This document shows, piece by piece, positions 22,449 to 31,299 of a DNA stretch of 64,000 nucleotides. The translations under genes were made by a program, and so were the position numbers. Origin of the DNA: an uncultured Alistipes sp. (GTDB lineage Bacteria > Bacteroidota > Bacteroidia > Bacteroidales > Rikenellaceae); assembly GCA_937911745.1 (NCBI GenBank), contig CALDPX010000007.1:1-64000 (forward strand). The letters are read 5' to 3'. A model generated the notes under the pieces. It was not told the DNA's origin and did not search any database. It saw nothing but the letters and a program-made list of their open reading frames with translations. Position 1 is the stretch's first letter; the number at the start of each line of letters is the position of its first letter.

Positions 22449-23873
22449 TTAAATTTGTCGACGCAATCGTGCAACCGGAATGCGTAGCATCTCGCGATAC
22501 TTCGCCACCGTACGACGGGCAATATGATAGCCCCGCTCGTTGAGTATATTCATAAGAGCCTCATCGGTCAGAGGTTGTCTTTTATCCTCTTCTGCTATAC
22601 AGTCCGAGAGAATTTGCTTTATCTCGTGCGACGACACCTCCTCGCCACTATCGGTTTGCATAGCCTCCGAGAAGAGACTTTTCAGAGGAATGATACCAAA
22701 GTGAGTCTGCACATACTTGCTGTTCACAACCCTCGAAATAGTGGACACATCCAATCCCGTACGCTCGGCAATATCCCTAAGAATCATAGGTTTGAGCCTC
22801 TTAGGGTCGCCATCCACAAAATACTCCCTTTGGTAGTTGAAAATCTCGGTCATAGTACCCAAGAGGGTATCGTGACGCTGCTTTATGGCTGAGATAAACC
22901 ACTTTGCGGAGTCTATCTTGCTCTTTACGAACAGCACCGCCTCTTTGTCCTGTTCGGCAGTGGTGCCACCCGCCATAGAGTTACGCAACATCTCCATATA
23001 GCGGCGATTGACCTTCAAGTCGGGCACATTGTAGGAGTTGAGCCTCAGGTCGAACTCGCCCTCTTGATAGTCGAGAATAAAGTCGGGCACAACATAGGGT
23101 GCTGCATCGTCTGAGCCCTCACCATAGAGATTACCTGGTTTGGGCGAGAGGTGTCGTATCTCCTCAATAGCCTCTGCAAACTCCTCGCGCCCGACTCCCA
23201 AGCGGGAGAGCAAGCGGTCATAGTGTTTCTTTGCGAAGTCGTCAAAATAGTCAGTCAGGATGCGCTTTGCCAACCGTTGCGCCTCGCCAAGCGGCTCCAT
23301 AGAGCGCAGTTGCAACAACAGACACTCCTGCAAATTCCTCGCACCCACACCCGAAGGCTCCAACTCTTGCACAACCCTCAACACACGCTCCAACTCCTCG
23401 GGCGAGAGGTCGAGACCTATACTGAAAGCAATATCATCCGACACCGACACAAGGTCGCGGCGCAGATACCCATCATCATCAAGACTGCCAATAAGGTATT
23501 TGGCGATAGCCTTGTCGCTCACCGAGAGGTCCTTGTAGCCCAACTGCTCCTCCAAGAACTCCTGTAACGACCTGCCGCCCGAGATGTAGACCGTAGGTTG
23601 GCGGTCATCTTTGGAGTAGTTGTTGGTGCGCATCTTGTAGGCTGGCGTGTCGTCCTCTCGCAGATACTCCTCAACGGAGATCTCCTTGCGCTGCTCGTCG
23701 CCATCGCTCTCCTCCCTCACACTCTCCTCCAACACGGGATTCTCCTCAATCTCCTGCTTGATGCGCTGTTCGAGCAACACGCTTGGGAGTTCGAGGAGTT
23801 TAATCATTTGGATTTGCTGGGGCGAGAGTTTCTGGCTCAGACCCAATACCTGTTTTTGACTAAATGAACTCAT
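22449..23873 (-). CDS. rpoN: RNA polymerase sigma-54 factor
   Basis: Alternative sigma factor that recognises -24/-12 promoters and needs an AAA+ activator to open DNA. The 474-residue protein has the Gln/Leu-rich activator-interacting region I (residues 1-50), an acidic region II, the core-binding domain, and the C-terminal DNA-binding domain with the RpoN box ARRTVAKYRE near 453-462. All parts are intact. It lies 4.3 kb from the sigma-54 activator gene and about 12 kb from a good candidate target promoter at 10071. Confidence 0.96.
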   Translation of the reverse strand: MSSFSQKQVLGLSQKLSPQQIQMIKLLELPSVLLEQRIKQEIEENPVLEESVREESDGDEQRKEISVEEYLREDDTPAYKMRTNNYSKDDRQPTVYISGGRSLQEFLEEQLGYKDLSVSDKAIAKYLIGSLDDDGYLRRDLVSVSDDIAFSIGLDLSPEELERVLRVVQELEPSGVGARNLQECLLLQLRSMEPLGEAQRLAKRILTDYFDDFAKKHYDRLLSRLGVGREEFAEAIEEIRHLSPKPGNLYGEGSDDAAPYVVPDFILDYQEGEFDLRLNSYNVPDLKVNRRYMEMLRNSMAGGTTAEQDKEAVLFVKSKIDSAKWFISAIKQRHDTLLGTMTEIFNYQREYFVDGDPKRLKPMILRDIAERTGLDVSTISRVVNSKYVQTHFGIIPLKSLFSEAMQTDSGEEVSSHEIKQILSDCIAEEDKRQPLTDEALMNILNERGYHIARRTVAKYREMLRIPVARLRRQI

Positions 23874-23897
23874 AACTTATTCTATAACTTTAACGTG

Positions 23898-23930
23898 AAA
23901 AAAAGACCACTTTATTGTGTGCGGTGGTCT
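23898..23930 (-). terminator. Intrinsic terminator on the minus strand
   Basis: AGACCAC (23904-23910) pairs with GTGGTCT (23924-23930), and the minus strand continues with seven T. It lies upstream of rpoN and about 440 bases after asnS, so it may end readthrough from asnS across the repeats. Confidence 0.65.
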
Positions 23931-23954
23931 CTTCATTCATTAAAGTTTTGGGCT

Positions 23955-24032
23955 GACGTTTGTTTAACGTCTAACGTCTAACGTCAATAGTCCTAAGGCT
24001 TATAAGGCTTATAGGAGTTTAAGGGCTATAAT
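23955..24032 (-). repeat. Dispersed TAAGCC/GTTAGAC module
   Basis: On the minus strand: CTTATAAGCC, TTAGGACTATTGACG, then three GTTAGAC units. It is one of the best preserved copies. Confidence 0.75.
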
Positions 24033-24128
24033 GCCCTCTCAATTCTGCGACTGCATATCGTGCCCACTCATATTAGTGCATATTGCAGATGGAGTCAAAG
24101 GCTTGCTTTTGATTTCGCTCCGCAACAC

Positions 24129-24374
24129 AATGAATGCTATATCGTGGAGGGATTTTTGTGCCAACCGAGCGAGCAAGTCTTATTAGTGCATCTCGCAGAG
24201 CGAGTTACCTAATTCCCCCTGCGAGTGCATATCGTGCCGCAGATGCAATGAATGCTATATCGTGGAGGGATTTTTGTGCCAACCGAGCGAGCAAGTCCGC
24301 AGTTTACAGGACGTAAATGAGGAACTTGCGATGCGATGGTTGGTGCAAAAATCACCCACGAGATACATTCATTA
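24129..24374 (+). repeat. TIR-hairpin element with duplicated left end
   Basis: The full element is 24249-24374: AATGAATG...TCGTGG...GATTTTTGTGCCAACC (24249-24284) pairs with GGTTGGTGCAAAAATC...CCACGAGATACATTCATT (24338-24373). The inner hairpin is GCAAGT, CCGCAG, TTTAC, loop, GTAAA, TGAGGA, ACTTGC. A second copy of the left 50 bases lies at 24129-24179 without the rest. The right end abuts the asnS stop codon (24372-24374). The region 23931-24371 has no gene. Confidence 0.82.
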
Positions 24375-25754
24375 ATACTCGGCGTTTTTGGGAGTACGGG
24401 GGAATGGAATCACATCGCGAATGTTTGCCATACCCGTCACAAACAACAATAGACGCTCGAAGCCAAGACCGAAGCCACTGTGAGGTGCCGAACCCCAACG
24501 GCGGGTGTCGAGATACCACCACAGCGTCTCCTTACTCATACCGCGCTCCTCAATGATGGCGTTGAGTTTGCCGTAGTCTGCCTCGCGCTCGCTACCACCG
24601 ATAATCTCGCCAATCTTGGGGAAGAGTACGTCCATTGCGCGAACAGTCTTACCGTCCTCGTTCTGTTTCATATAGAACGACTTAATCTCCTTGGGATAGT
24701 TGATGAGGATGACGGGTTTCTTGAAGTACTCCTCAACAAGGTAACGCTCGTGCTCGCTCTGCAAGTCGCAACCCCAAGTGCAGGGGAACTCGAACTTCTT
24801 GCCGCTCTCCGAGAGGATGCGGATACCCTCGGTGTAGTCGAGTCTTACAAAGTCGCAAGCCACAACACCACGGAGTCGCTCGATGAGCTCTTTGTCGAAC
24901 ATATTGTTGAGGAACGTAAGGTCGTCCATACAGTTGTCCAAAGCGTACTGCACACAGTATTTGATAAACTCCTCGGCCAATACCATATTGTCCTCCAAGT
25001 CGTAGAACGCCATCTCGGGCTCAATCATCCAAAACTCTGCCAAGTGGCGGGGAGTGTTGGAGTTTTCGGCACGGAAGGTGGGACCAAAGGTATAGATTTG
25101 ACCGAGCGAGAGAGCACCAAGTTCGCCCTCCAATTGTCCCGAAACGGTCAACGAGGTCTGACGTGCGAAGAAGTCCTGCGAGTAGTCTACCTTACCATCC
25201 TCGCCTTTGGGAACATTGTTGAGGTCGAAAGTGGTAACGTTGAACATTGCACCTGCGCCCTCACAATCCGAAGCGGTAATGAGAGGAGTATGCCAATAGT
25301 AAAAGCCCTTGTCATTGAAGAACTTGTGGATGGCATAAGCCATAGCGTGGCGGATGCGGAATACGGCGCCAAAAGTATTGGTGCGGGGACGAAGATAGGC
25401 AATATCGCGAAGGAACTCCATCGAGTGTCCTTTCTTCTGCAAAGGATACTCACCGTCTGCCTTACCATAAATTTCTATCTCTTTTGCCTGCACCTCTACG
25501 GGCTGACCGGAGCCCACCGACTCCACAAGTGCGCCCTTAACACAAAGACAAGCACCCGTAGTAACCTCCTTCAAGAGTGCCTCATCGGCAGTTGCCATAT
25601 CGACAACAATCTGAATATTGTTGATGGTCGAGCCATCATTCAGAGCAATGAAAGCCACATTTTTGTTTCCGCGCTTGGTACGCACCCAACCCTTCACAAC
25701 AACCTCCTGTCCCTCTGGTTTGGAACGGAGCAAATCAACGATTCGTACTGTCAT
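24372..25754 (-). CDS. asnS: Asparaginyl-tRNA synthetase
   Basis: Class II synthetase that charges tRNA-Asn. The 460-residue protein has an N-terminal OB-fold ([25 protein letters not shown], residues 18-42), then motif 1, motif 2 ([21 protein letters not shown] near 225) and motif 3 ([12 protein letters not shown] near 430). The WMIEPEMAF and [10 protein letters not shown] spellings fit AsnRS rather than AspRS or LysRS. Presence of asnS suggests that direct charging is used for Asn. It is monocistronic with its own promoter. Confidence 0.96.
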   Translation of the reverse strand: MTVRIVDLLRSKPEGQEVVVKGWVRTKRGNKNVAFIALNDGSTINNIQIVVDMATADEALLKEVTTGACLCVKGALVESVGSGQPVEVQAKEIEIYGKADGEYPLQKKGHSMEFLRDIAYLRPRTNTFGAVFRIRHAMAYAIHKFFNDKGFYYWHTPLITASDCEGAGAMFNVTTFDLNNVPKGEDGKVDYSQDFFARQTSLTVSGQLEGELGALSLGQIYTFGPTFRAENSNTPRHLAEFWMIEPEMAFYDLEDNMVLAEEFIKYCVQYALDNCMDDLTFLNNMFDKELIERLRGVVACDFVRLDYTEGIRILSESGKKFEFPCTWGCDLQSEHERYLVEEYFKKPVILINYPKEIKSFYMKQNEDGKTVRAMDVLFPKIGEIIGGSEREADYGKLNAIIEERGMSKETLWWYLDTRRWGSAPHSGFGLGFERLLLFVTGMANIRDVIPFPRTPKNAEY

Positions 25755-25843
25755 AATTTCTATTTTGTTATTTGAACTCTTTTCTACCTAATAATGCATT
25801 ACATTTGACGTACGACAACTCTACGCCAACATAATTGCGGTCA

Positions 25844-25851
25844 CAAATGTA
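25844..25851 (-). promoter_or_regulatory. -7 box of asnS
   Basis: TACATTTG on the minus strand, about 90 bases upstream of the start codon. Confidence 0.65.
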
Positions 25852-25925
25852 CACATTCTTTTCCAAAAAAGAATCAAAAAAGCGCATAATTACCTCCATA
25901 AAGCAGATTTTAGATAAAAAAACGC

Positions 25926-25933
25926 TATATTTG
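25926..25933 (+). promoter_or_regulatory. -7 box of the DUF4954 gene
   Basis: TATATTTG, 27 bases before the start codon. Confidence 0.7.
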
Positions 25934-25960
25934 TAGGTTGATAATTATTTCCCAACGAAA

Positions 25961-27730
25961 ATGATAGAGTTAAACTCCACAAAATATCGCGCACTTCTCC
26001 CCGAAGAGGTGGCAACATTAACCTCCAATGGATGCGATGCAGACGATTGGTCGAGAGTGTTGGTGGTTACCGAAGGATTCTCTGCCGAGAACATCTGCCG
26101 TTGTCGTTTTAAGGGCGATATTCGAATCGGTGCCGATGTTACAATCAAGAATGTCACTTCGTTCATTGCCAACTACACCATTGGCAACAATGTCAAAATT
26201 GTCAATGTCGGCATACTTGAAACCAAGGGCGTAACCTCCTTTGGCAATGGCTGCCAAGTGGCTGTCATCAACGAGAATGGTGGCAGGAGCATCAGCATCT
26301 TCGACAACCTAACGGTGCAGGCAGCCTATATGTGTGCCCTCTATCGCCACCGACCTGAGGTGGTTGCAAGACTCAACTCCATGGCAGAAGAGTACGCCTC
26401 AACGGTCTCATCTGCAATGGGCACAATAGGCAACAATTCCAGAGTGTGTGATTGCAAGATAATTCGCAATGTGAGGATTGGCGACGCTGCCGAGATTGTC
26501 GGTGCATCCATACTTCAAAACGGCACAATTTTATCCAACCCCACATCGTCCACCGAGATTGGTGTGGATGTAAAGATGTATGACTTCATTGTGCAGGATG
26601 GCTCTTCGATAGACAATGGTTCTCTTCTTCGCAGGTGCTTTGTTGGGCAGAGCGTGAAGATTGAAAACCTCACTGCCACAGACTCGGCATTTTTCGCAAA
26701 TTCTCATTTGGAGAATTGTGAGGCGTGCAGCATATTTGCCGGACCATTTACGGTATCACATCACGCTTCTTCGCTCCTAATTGCAGGTATGTTTTCGTTC
26801 TTCAATGCTGGTAGTGGCACCAACCAATCCAATCACCTTTTCCGCACAGGTGCAGTACATCAGGGCATTCACCTGAGGGGTGTGAAGTTTGGCAGCAATG
26901 CGTACACCATGCTTCCCTGCTGCAATGGTGCTTTTACGGTGGTTATAGGTCGTCACCGCAGCCACGCCGATACCGACACCTTCCCCTACTCCTATTTGGT
27001 GGAGAAGGAGGGTGCTTCGTACCTCATGCCTGCGCGCAACCTCACAAGTTATGGTACTGTGCGCGACTTGTCAAAGTGGGCACAGAGGGACAAGCGCAAA
27101 GGCTACAAACGCGATAATATCAATTTCGAAGAGTGCAACCCATACATTGCAGTGCGCTTCACAAAAGCGATAACAACACTCAAACAAATACTCGGCACGG
27201 ATGGTAGTGAAGGACCCGACACCATCAACTGGGGTAGGATGAAGATCTCACGCCGTGCGGCTTTCCAGGGCAAAAAACTCTATAAGGAGGCTCTATACAA
27301 ATACCTCTCGGAGATGCTGTCGAGCGGTAGCCATAGGGACGACATCTCGGGCAGAGGTCACTGGATTGACTGTGGAGGACAGTTTATGCCCCATAGCCAG
27401 ATGGAGAACATTCTCGACAGGATCGAAGCAGGCGACATTAACACTCCCGAAGAGTTGAAGAGCTCATTCGACCACATAATGGATAACTACAACGACTTCG
27501 CCTACGATTGGGCTGTGGGAGCAGTAGAAGAGATGCTCGGTCGCGCTCCGAGCGAAGAGGATTTGCAGGAGGTCATCAGACGCGGCAGAGAGTATGCTAC
27601 AAAAATCAAAAGTTCAACAGACAATGACCGCTACAAGGATTTCGACACGATTGCCCAAGTTGGCTACGGCATCGATTGCCTGAGCGAAGAGGAGCGTATG
27701 GCAGATTTCCGCGCAGTAAGAGGAAACTGA
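25961..27730 (+). CDS. DUF4954 family left-handed beta-helix protein
   Basis: A 589-residue cytoplasmic protein of a family widespread in Bacteroidetes and without assigned function. Residues about 45-330 contain hexapeptide-like repeats (IGADVTIKNV, IGNNVKIVNV, IGDAAEIVGA), the hallmark of left-handed beta-helix sugar-nucleotide and acyl transferases. A conserved segment GTNQSNHLFRTGAVHQGI near 285 is specific to the family. The C-terminal 200 residues are helical. The repeats suggest a role in sugar-phosphate or acyl transfer, which is inference. It has a promoter of its own and is separated from tnaA by a heptamer array. Confidence 0.82.
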   Translation: MIELNSTKYRALLPEEVATLTSNGCDADDWSRVLVVTEGFSAENICRCRFKGDIRIGADVTIKNVTSFIANYTIGNNVKIVNVGILETKGVTSFGNGCQVAVINENGGRSISIFDNLTVQAAYMCALYRHRPEVVARLNSMAEEYASTVSSAMGTIGNNSRVCDCKIIRNVRIGDAAEIVGASILQNGTILSNPTSSTEIGVDVKMYDFIVQDGSSIDNGSLLRRCFVGQSVKIENLTATDSAFFANSHLENCEACSIFAGPFTVSHHASSLLIAGMFSFFNAGSGTNQSNHLFRTGAVHQGIHLRGVKFGSNAYTMLPCCNGAFTVVIGRHRSHADTDTFPYSYLVEKEGASYLMPARNLTSYGTVRDLSKWAQRDKRKGYKRDNINFEECNPYIAVRFTKAITTLKQILGTDGSEGPDTINWGRMKISRRAAFQGKKLYKEALYKYLSEMLSSGSHRDDISGRGHWIDCGGQFMPHSQMENILDRIEAGDINTPEELKSSFDHIMDNYNDFAYDWAVGAVEEMLGRAPSEEDLQEVIRRGREYATKIKSSTDNDRYKDFDTIAQVGYGIDCLSEEERMADFRAVRGN

Positions 27731-27735
27731 GGAAA

Positions 27736-27780
27736 TTCAAAATTCAAAATTCAAAATTGAGGGTAGAAAGTTGAGAGTTG
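27736..27780. repeat. Heptamer arrays (AATTCAA, AAAGTTG type)
   Basis: Three units of AAAATTC followed by GAAAGTTG and AGAGTTG. They fill the gap between the DUF4954 gene and the tnaA promoter. Confidence 0.75.
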
Positions 27781-27793
27781 CGGAAAAAAGATG

Positions 27794-27801
27794 TAACTTT
27801 G
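27794..27801 (+). promoter_or_regulatory. -7 box of tnaA
   Basis: TAACTTTG fits TAnnTTTG. The leader of about 65 nt has no tnaC-like peptide that I can see. Confidence 0.65.
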
Positions 27802-27874
27802 CGCGATTGGAAACGACACTTTTATAGTAAACAAGGCTAAAAACATATAATTAACCCTAAAAAACAAAAAAACT

Positions 27875-29257
27875 ATGAAATTACCTTACGCAGAACCCTA
27901 CCGTATTAAAACGGTAGAAGCTATCAAACCTTCGACTCGCCGTCAGCGCGAGAAATGGATCAAAGAGGCACACTACAACCTCTTCAACCTCCCCGCAGAG
28001 CAGGTTTACATCGACCTTCTGACCGACTCTGGTACCGGTTCGATGAGCGACAAGCAGTGGGCTGCTATGATGACTGGTGACGAGAGTTACGCAGGTGCAT
28101 CTTCTTACTTCAACCTCAAAAAGACCATCCAGAACATCTTTGGTTTTGAGTATTTTCTGCCTACACACCAAGGTCGTGCAGCCGAGAACGTACTCTTCTC
28201 GGGTTTGGTAAAAGAGGGTGACATCGTTCCCGGCAACTCGCACTTCGACACCACCAAAGGTCACATCGAGTCGCGCAAAGCAACCGCTATCGACTGCACC
28301 ATCGACGCAGCAAAAGACACTCAGTTGGAGGTTCCTTTCAAGGGCGAGGTAGACATCGAAAAACTCCGCGCAGTATTCGAGAAATATCCTAAGGAGAGAA
28401 TTCCCTTCTGCGTTCTGACCATCACCAACAACACCGCAGGTGGTCAGCCCGTATCGATGAAAAACATCCGCGAGACTTCGGAACTCTGCCACCAGTATGG
28501 CGTCAAACTCCTTATCGACTCGGCTCGTTTTGCAGAGAACGCATACTTTATCAAAAAACGCGAGCCCGGCTATGGTAACAAGACCATCAAACAGATTGTT
28601 AAGGAGATCTACTCCTACGCAGACCTTATGACTATCTCGGCAAAGAAAGACGGTATGGTAAATATGGGTGGTTTCTGCGCTATGCGTACTCAGGAGGAGT
28701 TCGACCTTGCAAAACGTTTCTGCATCTCCTTCGAGGGCTTCGTTACCTATGGTGGTTTGGCAGGTCGCGATATGAACGCTCTGGCAGTAGGTCTTGACGA
28801 GAACACCGAGTTTGAGCAGCTTGATGCTCGTATGCGTCAGGTAGCATACCTCGGCAAACTTCTCGACCGCTACGGCGTACCCTACCAGCGTCCCGCAGGT
28901 GGTCACGCAATTTTCGTAGACGCCAAGAAGATGTTGCCCAACGTACCCAAAGAGGAGTTTGCTGCTCAGACTTTGGCTGTTGAGCTCTACTTGGAGGCAG
29001 GTATCCGTGCTTGCGAGATTGGTTCTATCTTGGCAGATCGCGACCCCGTTACCCGCGAGAACCGTTACAGCGATCTCGAACTCACCCGTTTGGCTATCGC
29101 TCGTAGGGTTTACACCGACAACCATATGGCAGTTATCGCAGCCGCTTTGAAGAACATCAAATCGAGGGCTGATAAGATTACCCACGGTTATCGCATTGTT
29201 GAGGAGGCTCCTATCCTCCGTCACTTCACCGTTAAACTCGAAAAGATTGAGGAGTAA
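27875..29257 (+). CDS. tnaA: Tryptophanase
   Basis: PLP enzyme that splits tryptophan into indole, pyruvate and ammonia in the cytoplasm. The 460-residue protein has DSGTGSMSD (51-59), PTHQGRAAEN (96-105), SHFDTTKGH and the PLP lysine K258 in SAKKDGMVNMGG. The close relative tyrosine phenol-lyase shares these blocks. I choose tryptophanase because the whole protein follows the Bacteroides type from memory, but the substrate is not proved by sequence alone. Codon use is strongly biased, which suggests high expression. It is monocistronic and ends in a good terminator. Indole made here would act as a gut signal. Confidence 0.87.
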   Translation: MKLPYAEPYRIKTVEAIKPSTRRQREKWIKEAHYNLFNLPAEQVYIDLLTDSGTGSMSDKQWAAMMTGDESYAGASSYFNLKKTIQNIFGFEYFLPTHQGRAAENVLFSGLVKEGDIVPGNSHFDTTKGHIESRKATAIDCTIDAAKDTQLEVPFKGEVDIEKLRAVFEKYPKERIPFCVLTITNNTAGGQPVSMKNIRETSELCHQYGVKLLIDSARFAENAYFIKKREPGYGNKTIKQIVKEIYSYADLMTISAKKDGMVNMGGFCAMRTQEEFDLAKRFCISFEGFVTYGGLAGRDMNALAVGLDENTEFEQLDARMRQVAYLGKLLDRYGVPYQRPAGGHAIFVDAKKMLPNVPKEEFAAQTLAVELYLEAGIRACEIGSILADRDPVTRENRYSDLELTRLAIARRVYTDNHMAVIAAALKNIKSRADKITHGYRIVEEAPILRHFTVKLEKIEE

Positions 29258-29288
29258 TTCCCTACTCTCATAGAGAATAACTAATACG

Positions 29289-29327
29289 AAGAGCCTCCGA
29301 GGGCACATACTCTCGGAGGCTCTTTTC
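29289..29327 (+). terminator. Intrinsic terminator after tnaA
   Basis: AAGAGCCTCCGAG (29289-29301) pairs perfectly with CTCGGAGGCTCTT (29312-29324), followed by TTC. Confidence 0.85.
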
Positions 29328-29365
29328 AAAACAAACAACAACCAACTTTTTCACTTTTTACCACG

Positions 29366-30709
29366 ATGAGAAAGAGGCTCCTTACACTCCTTGCGTCACT
29401 CCTGACGCTTTCGGCAATGGCGCAAAGCACCAACAACTACACCAATGAGGGTATAGCACCTCGCCGCACCGAATTTATCTCCTACTCGACTCGCAACGCT
29501 GCCGAGAAGGGCGACCGTTCAGTGGAGCGTTACTACTTCAACCTCAAATATAAGCAGATACAGACCTTGACCAACAAGTCGGGGGAGCGTGTGGCACTCT
29601 ATGAGGTGGAGATTCCTTTGGTATGGCGTGACAGAGATATTTTTCTCCACACCGAGGGTGGAGCCGCCGAGAAGAGGATTGAGGTCAATGGCAGCATAGT
29701 TGGCAGTTGCAGGGACAACCGCACGCCAAGCGAATTTCTCATCAGCAAGTACATCACAGACGGAATCACACAAATAGCCATCATCTCGCCCGCCGAGTGC
29801 GACCTGCGCCCTGCGGAGATGCTGGGAGAAAACCCTCTGGAAGAGCAAATCTTCCTCTACTCTCAACCACCCATCCACATTCACGACATTTTGGTTAGCG
29901 CCAAGCCCAACGAAGAGGGACGCTATGGCATACTCACGATGGATGTTGTGGTGAGCAGTTCGCGCCGCTCTGCCGAGCAGATTTCCGTAGGCTACGACAT
30001 ATACTCTCCCGAAAAGGAACTCAAATACTACGATGTTCGTGAGATGCAAGTTGGTGCTATGGGACTCGACACACTGCGTTTTTCAACCAACATCTATGGG
30101 GTTATGGAACGCCTATGGAGTGCCGAAAGTCCCAAACTCTATGATGTGACGTTATACCTCAAACGCAGCGGCATCATCTCGGAGTACATTAATATAAAGG
30201 TAGGATTCGGAACAACCTCCTATGCCGATGGGCAGATATTGCGCAATGGCAAGCCGATAGATATTCGCGCGGCTCACTACACCACAACTTCGGGTGCCAA
30301 GACCACCGAGGCAGATATCAAGGCTCTCAAAAAGCAGAACATAAACACCCTCTACACTCCCCACCCCCAACCCTATTGGTTCTACGATATTTGCGACCGA
30401 GTGGGAATGTATGTTGTGGAGCAGGCAAATATAAACACCGACCCCAAAGGGGGCGACCGCTCACGCCGAGGCACACTTGCCAACAATCCTCAGTGGCTCA
30501 ACGAGTTTTTGGGGCGTGTGGAGTCTTCCTACTACCGAGTGCGTATCCACCCCTCGGTTGTGGCGTGGAGTTTGGGCGGCAACTCGGGTGGTGGCTACAA
30601 TATGTACAAGTGCTACGAGTGGCTCAAAGAGCGCGAGATGGAACGCCCCGTAACCTACGGCTCGGGCGAGTGGAACAGCGACATTAGCCTCCCCGAAGCG
30701 TTGCAATAG
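29366..30709 (+). CDS. GH2-like protein lacking catalytic residues
   Basis: A 447-residue exported protein (signal peptide 1-19) with the domain order of glycoside hydrolase family 2: sugar-binding beta domain (to about 150), immunoglobulin-like domain (to about 270), and the start of the TIM barrel. The barrel keeps PYWFYDICDRVGMYVVEQANI, as in LacZ. At the acid/base position the family motif NESG reads GNSG (WSLGGNSGGG near 410), so the catalytic Glu is absent. The protein ends soon after, before the strand that would carry the nucleophile Glu. It is thus probably a carbohydrate-binding pseudo-enzyme. It lies 8 bases upstream of rlmH. Confidence 0.75.
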   Translation: MRKRLLTLLASLLTLSAMAQSTNNYTNEGIAPRRTEFISYSTRNAAEKGDRSVERYYFNLKYKQIQTLTNKSGERVALYEVEIPLVWRDRDIFLHTEGGAAEKRIEVNGSIVGSCRDNRTPSEFLISKYITDGITQIAIISPAECDLRPAEMLGENPLEEQIFLYSQPPIHIHDILVSAKPNEEGRYGILTMDVVVSSSRRSAEQISVGYDIYSPEKELKYYDVREMQVGAMGLDTLRFSTNIYGVMERLWSAESPKLYDVTLYLKRSGIISEYINIKVGFGTTSYADGQILRNGKPIDIRAAHYTTTSGAKTTEADIKALKKQNINTLYTPHPQPYWFYDICDRVGMYVVEQANINTDPKGGDRSRRGTLANNPQWLNEFLGRVESSYYRVRIHPSVVAWSLGGNSGGGYNMYKCYEWLKEREMERPVTYGSGEWNSDISLPEALQ

Positions 30710-30717
30710 GCAAGGGT

Positions 30718-31191
30718 ATGAACATCGAACTTGTAGTTGTCGGCAAGACCGACTCGCGAGAGGTCGGCGCACTTGTGGAGGAGTATAAAGGGCGTATCGG
30801 GCACTACACTCGCTTTGGCATAACCATCATTCCCGACATTAAGAACACCCGCTCGATGAGCGAAACGGAGCAAAAGAGAGCAGAGGGTGAGAGCATCTTG
30901 CGCCTACTGCAAGCGTCTGACTATGTGACACTTCTCGACGAAAGAGGAGTGCAGCCCACCAGCGAGGAGTTTGCCGATTGGATGCAAAAACGTATGGCAA
31001 GTGGTTGCAAAAGACTTGTATTCATCATAGGTGGACCCTATGGTTTTTCGGAGGAAGTCTACGCTCGTGCCAATGGCAAAATCGCCCTCTCGAAGATGAC
31101 TTTCTCGCACCAGATTGTCCGCGCCATCTTCGCCGAACAACTCTACCGCTCACTGACTATAATCAACAACGAGCCATATCATCATAGGTAG
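30718..31191 (+). CDS. rlmH: 23S rRNA (pseudouridine1915-N3)-methyltransferase
   Basis: SPOUT-class methyltransferase that modifies pseudouridine 1915 of helix 69 of 23S rRNA in assembled ribosomes. The 157-residue protein matches the E. coli length of 155. It has YVTLLDERGVQPTSEEFA (residues 69-86), the SAM-binding knot FIIGGPYGFSEEV near 103 and the C-terminal LSKMTFSHQIVRAIFAEQLYR. The end NNEPYHHR is typical. It starts 8 bases after the GH2-like gene. Confidence 0.95.
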   Translation: MNIELVVVGKTDSREVGALVEEYKGRIGHYTRFGITIIPDIKNTRSMSETEQKRAEGESILRLLQASDYVTLLDERGVQPTSEEFADWMQKRMASGCKRLVFIIGGPYGFSEEVYARANGKIALSKMTFSHQIVRAIFAEQLYRSLTIINNEPYHHR

Positions 31192-31206
31192 CAGTCAGCG
31201 GTCAGC

Positions 31207-31271
31207 AAACGAACTCCCCCTCATTCTTGGGTATCTTTTTTAATACCAGAGAATTAAGGGGGAGTTCGTTT
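31207..31271. terminator. Bidirectional 15-bp hairpin with inner hairpin
   Basis: AAACGAACTCCCCCT (31207-31221) pairs perfectly with 31257-31271. Inside, GGTAT/ATACC encloses a CTTTTTTA loop. It lies between the convergent rlmH and serine hydrolase genes. The inner hairpin is related to those at 4871 and 6592. Confidence 0.7.
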
Positions 31272-31299
31272 ATTGGTAAATAAGAGATATGGGGAACTC

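Noticed and set aside
24129..24300. CRISPR or transposon ends at the direct repeat before asnS
   Set aside because: Only two copies with unlike intervening DNA and no cas or transposase gene. The repeat is explained as a partial copy of the TIR-hairpin element.
27802..27874. TnaC-type leader peptide before tryptophanase
   Set aside because: No ORF with the critical Trp and Pro codons is present in the short leader.
29366..30709. Active beta-galactosidase
   Set aside because: The family architecture is clear, but the acid/base Glu is replaced and the nucleophile region is absent.
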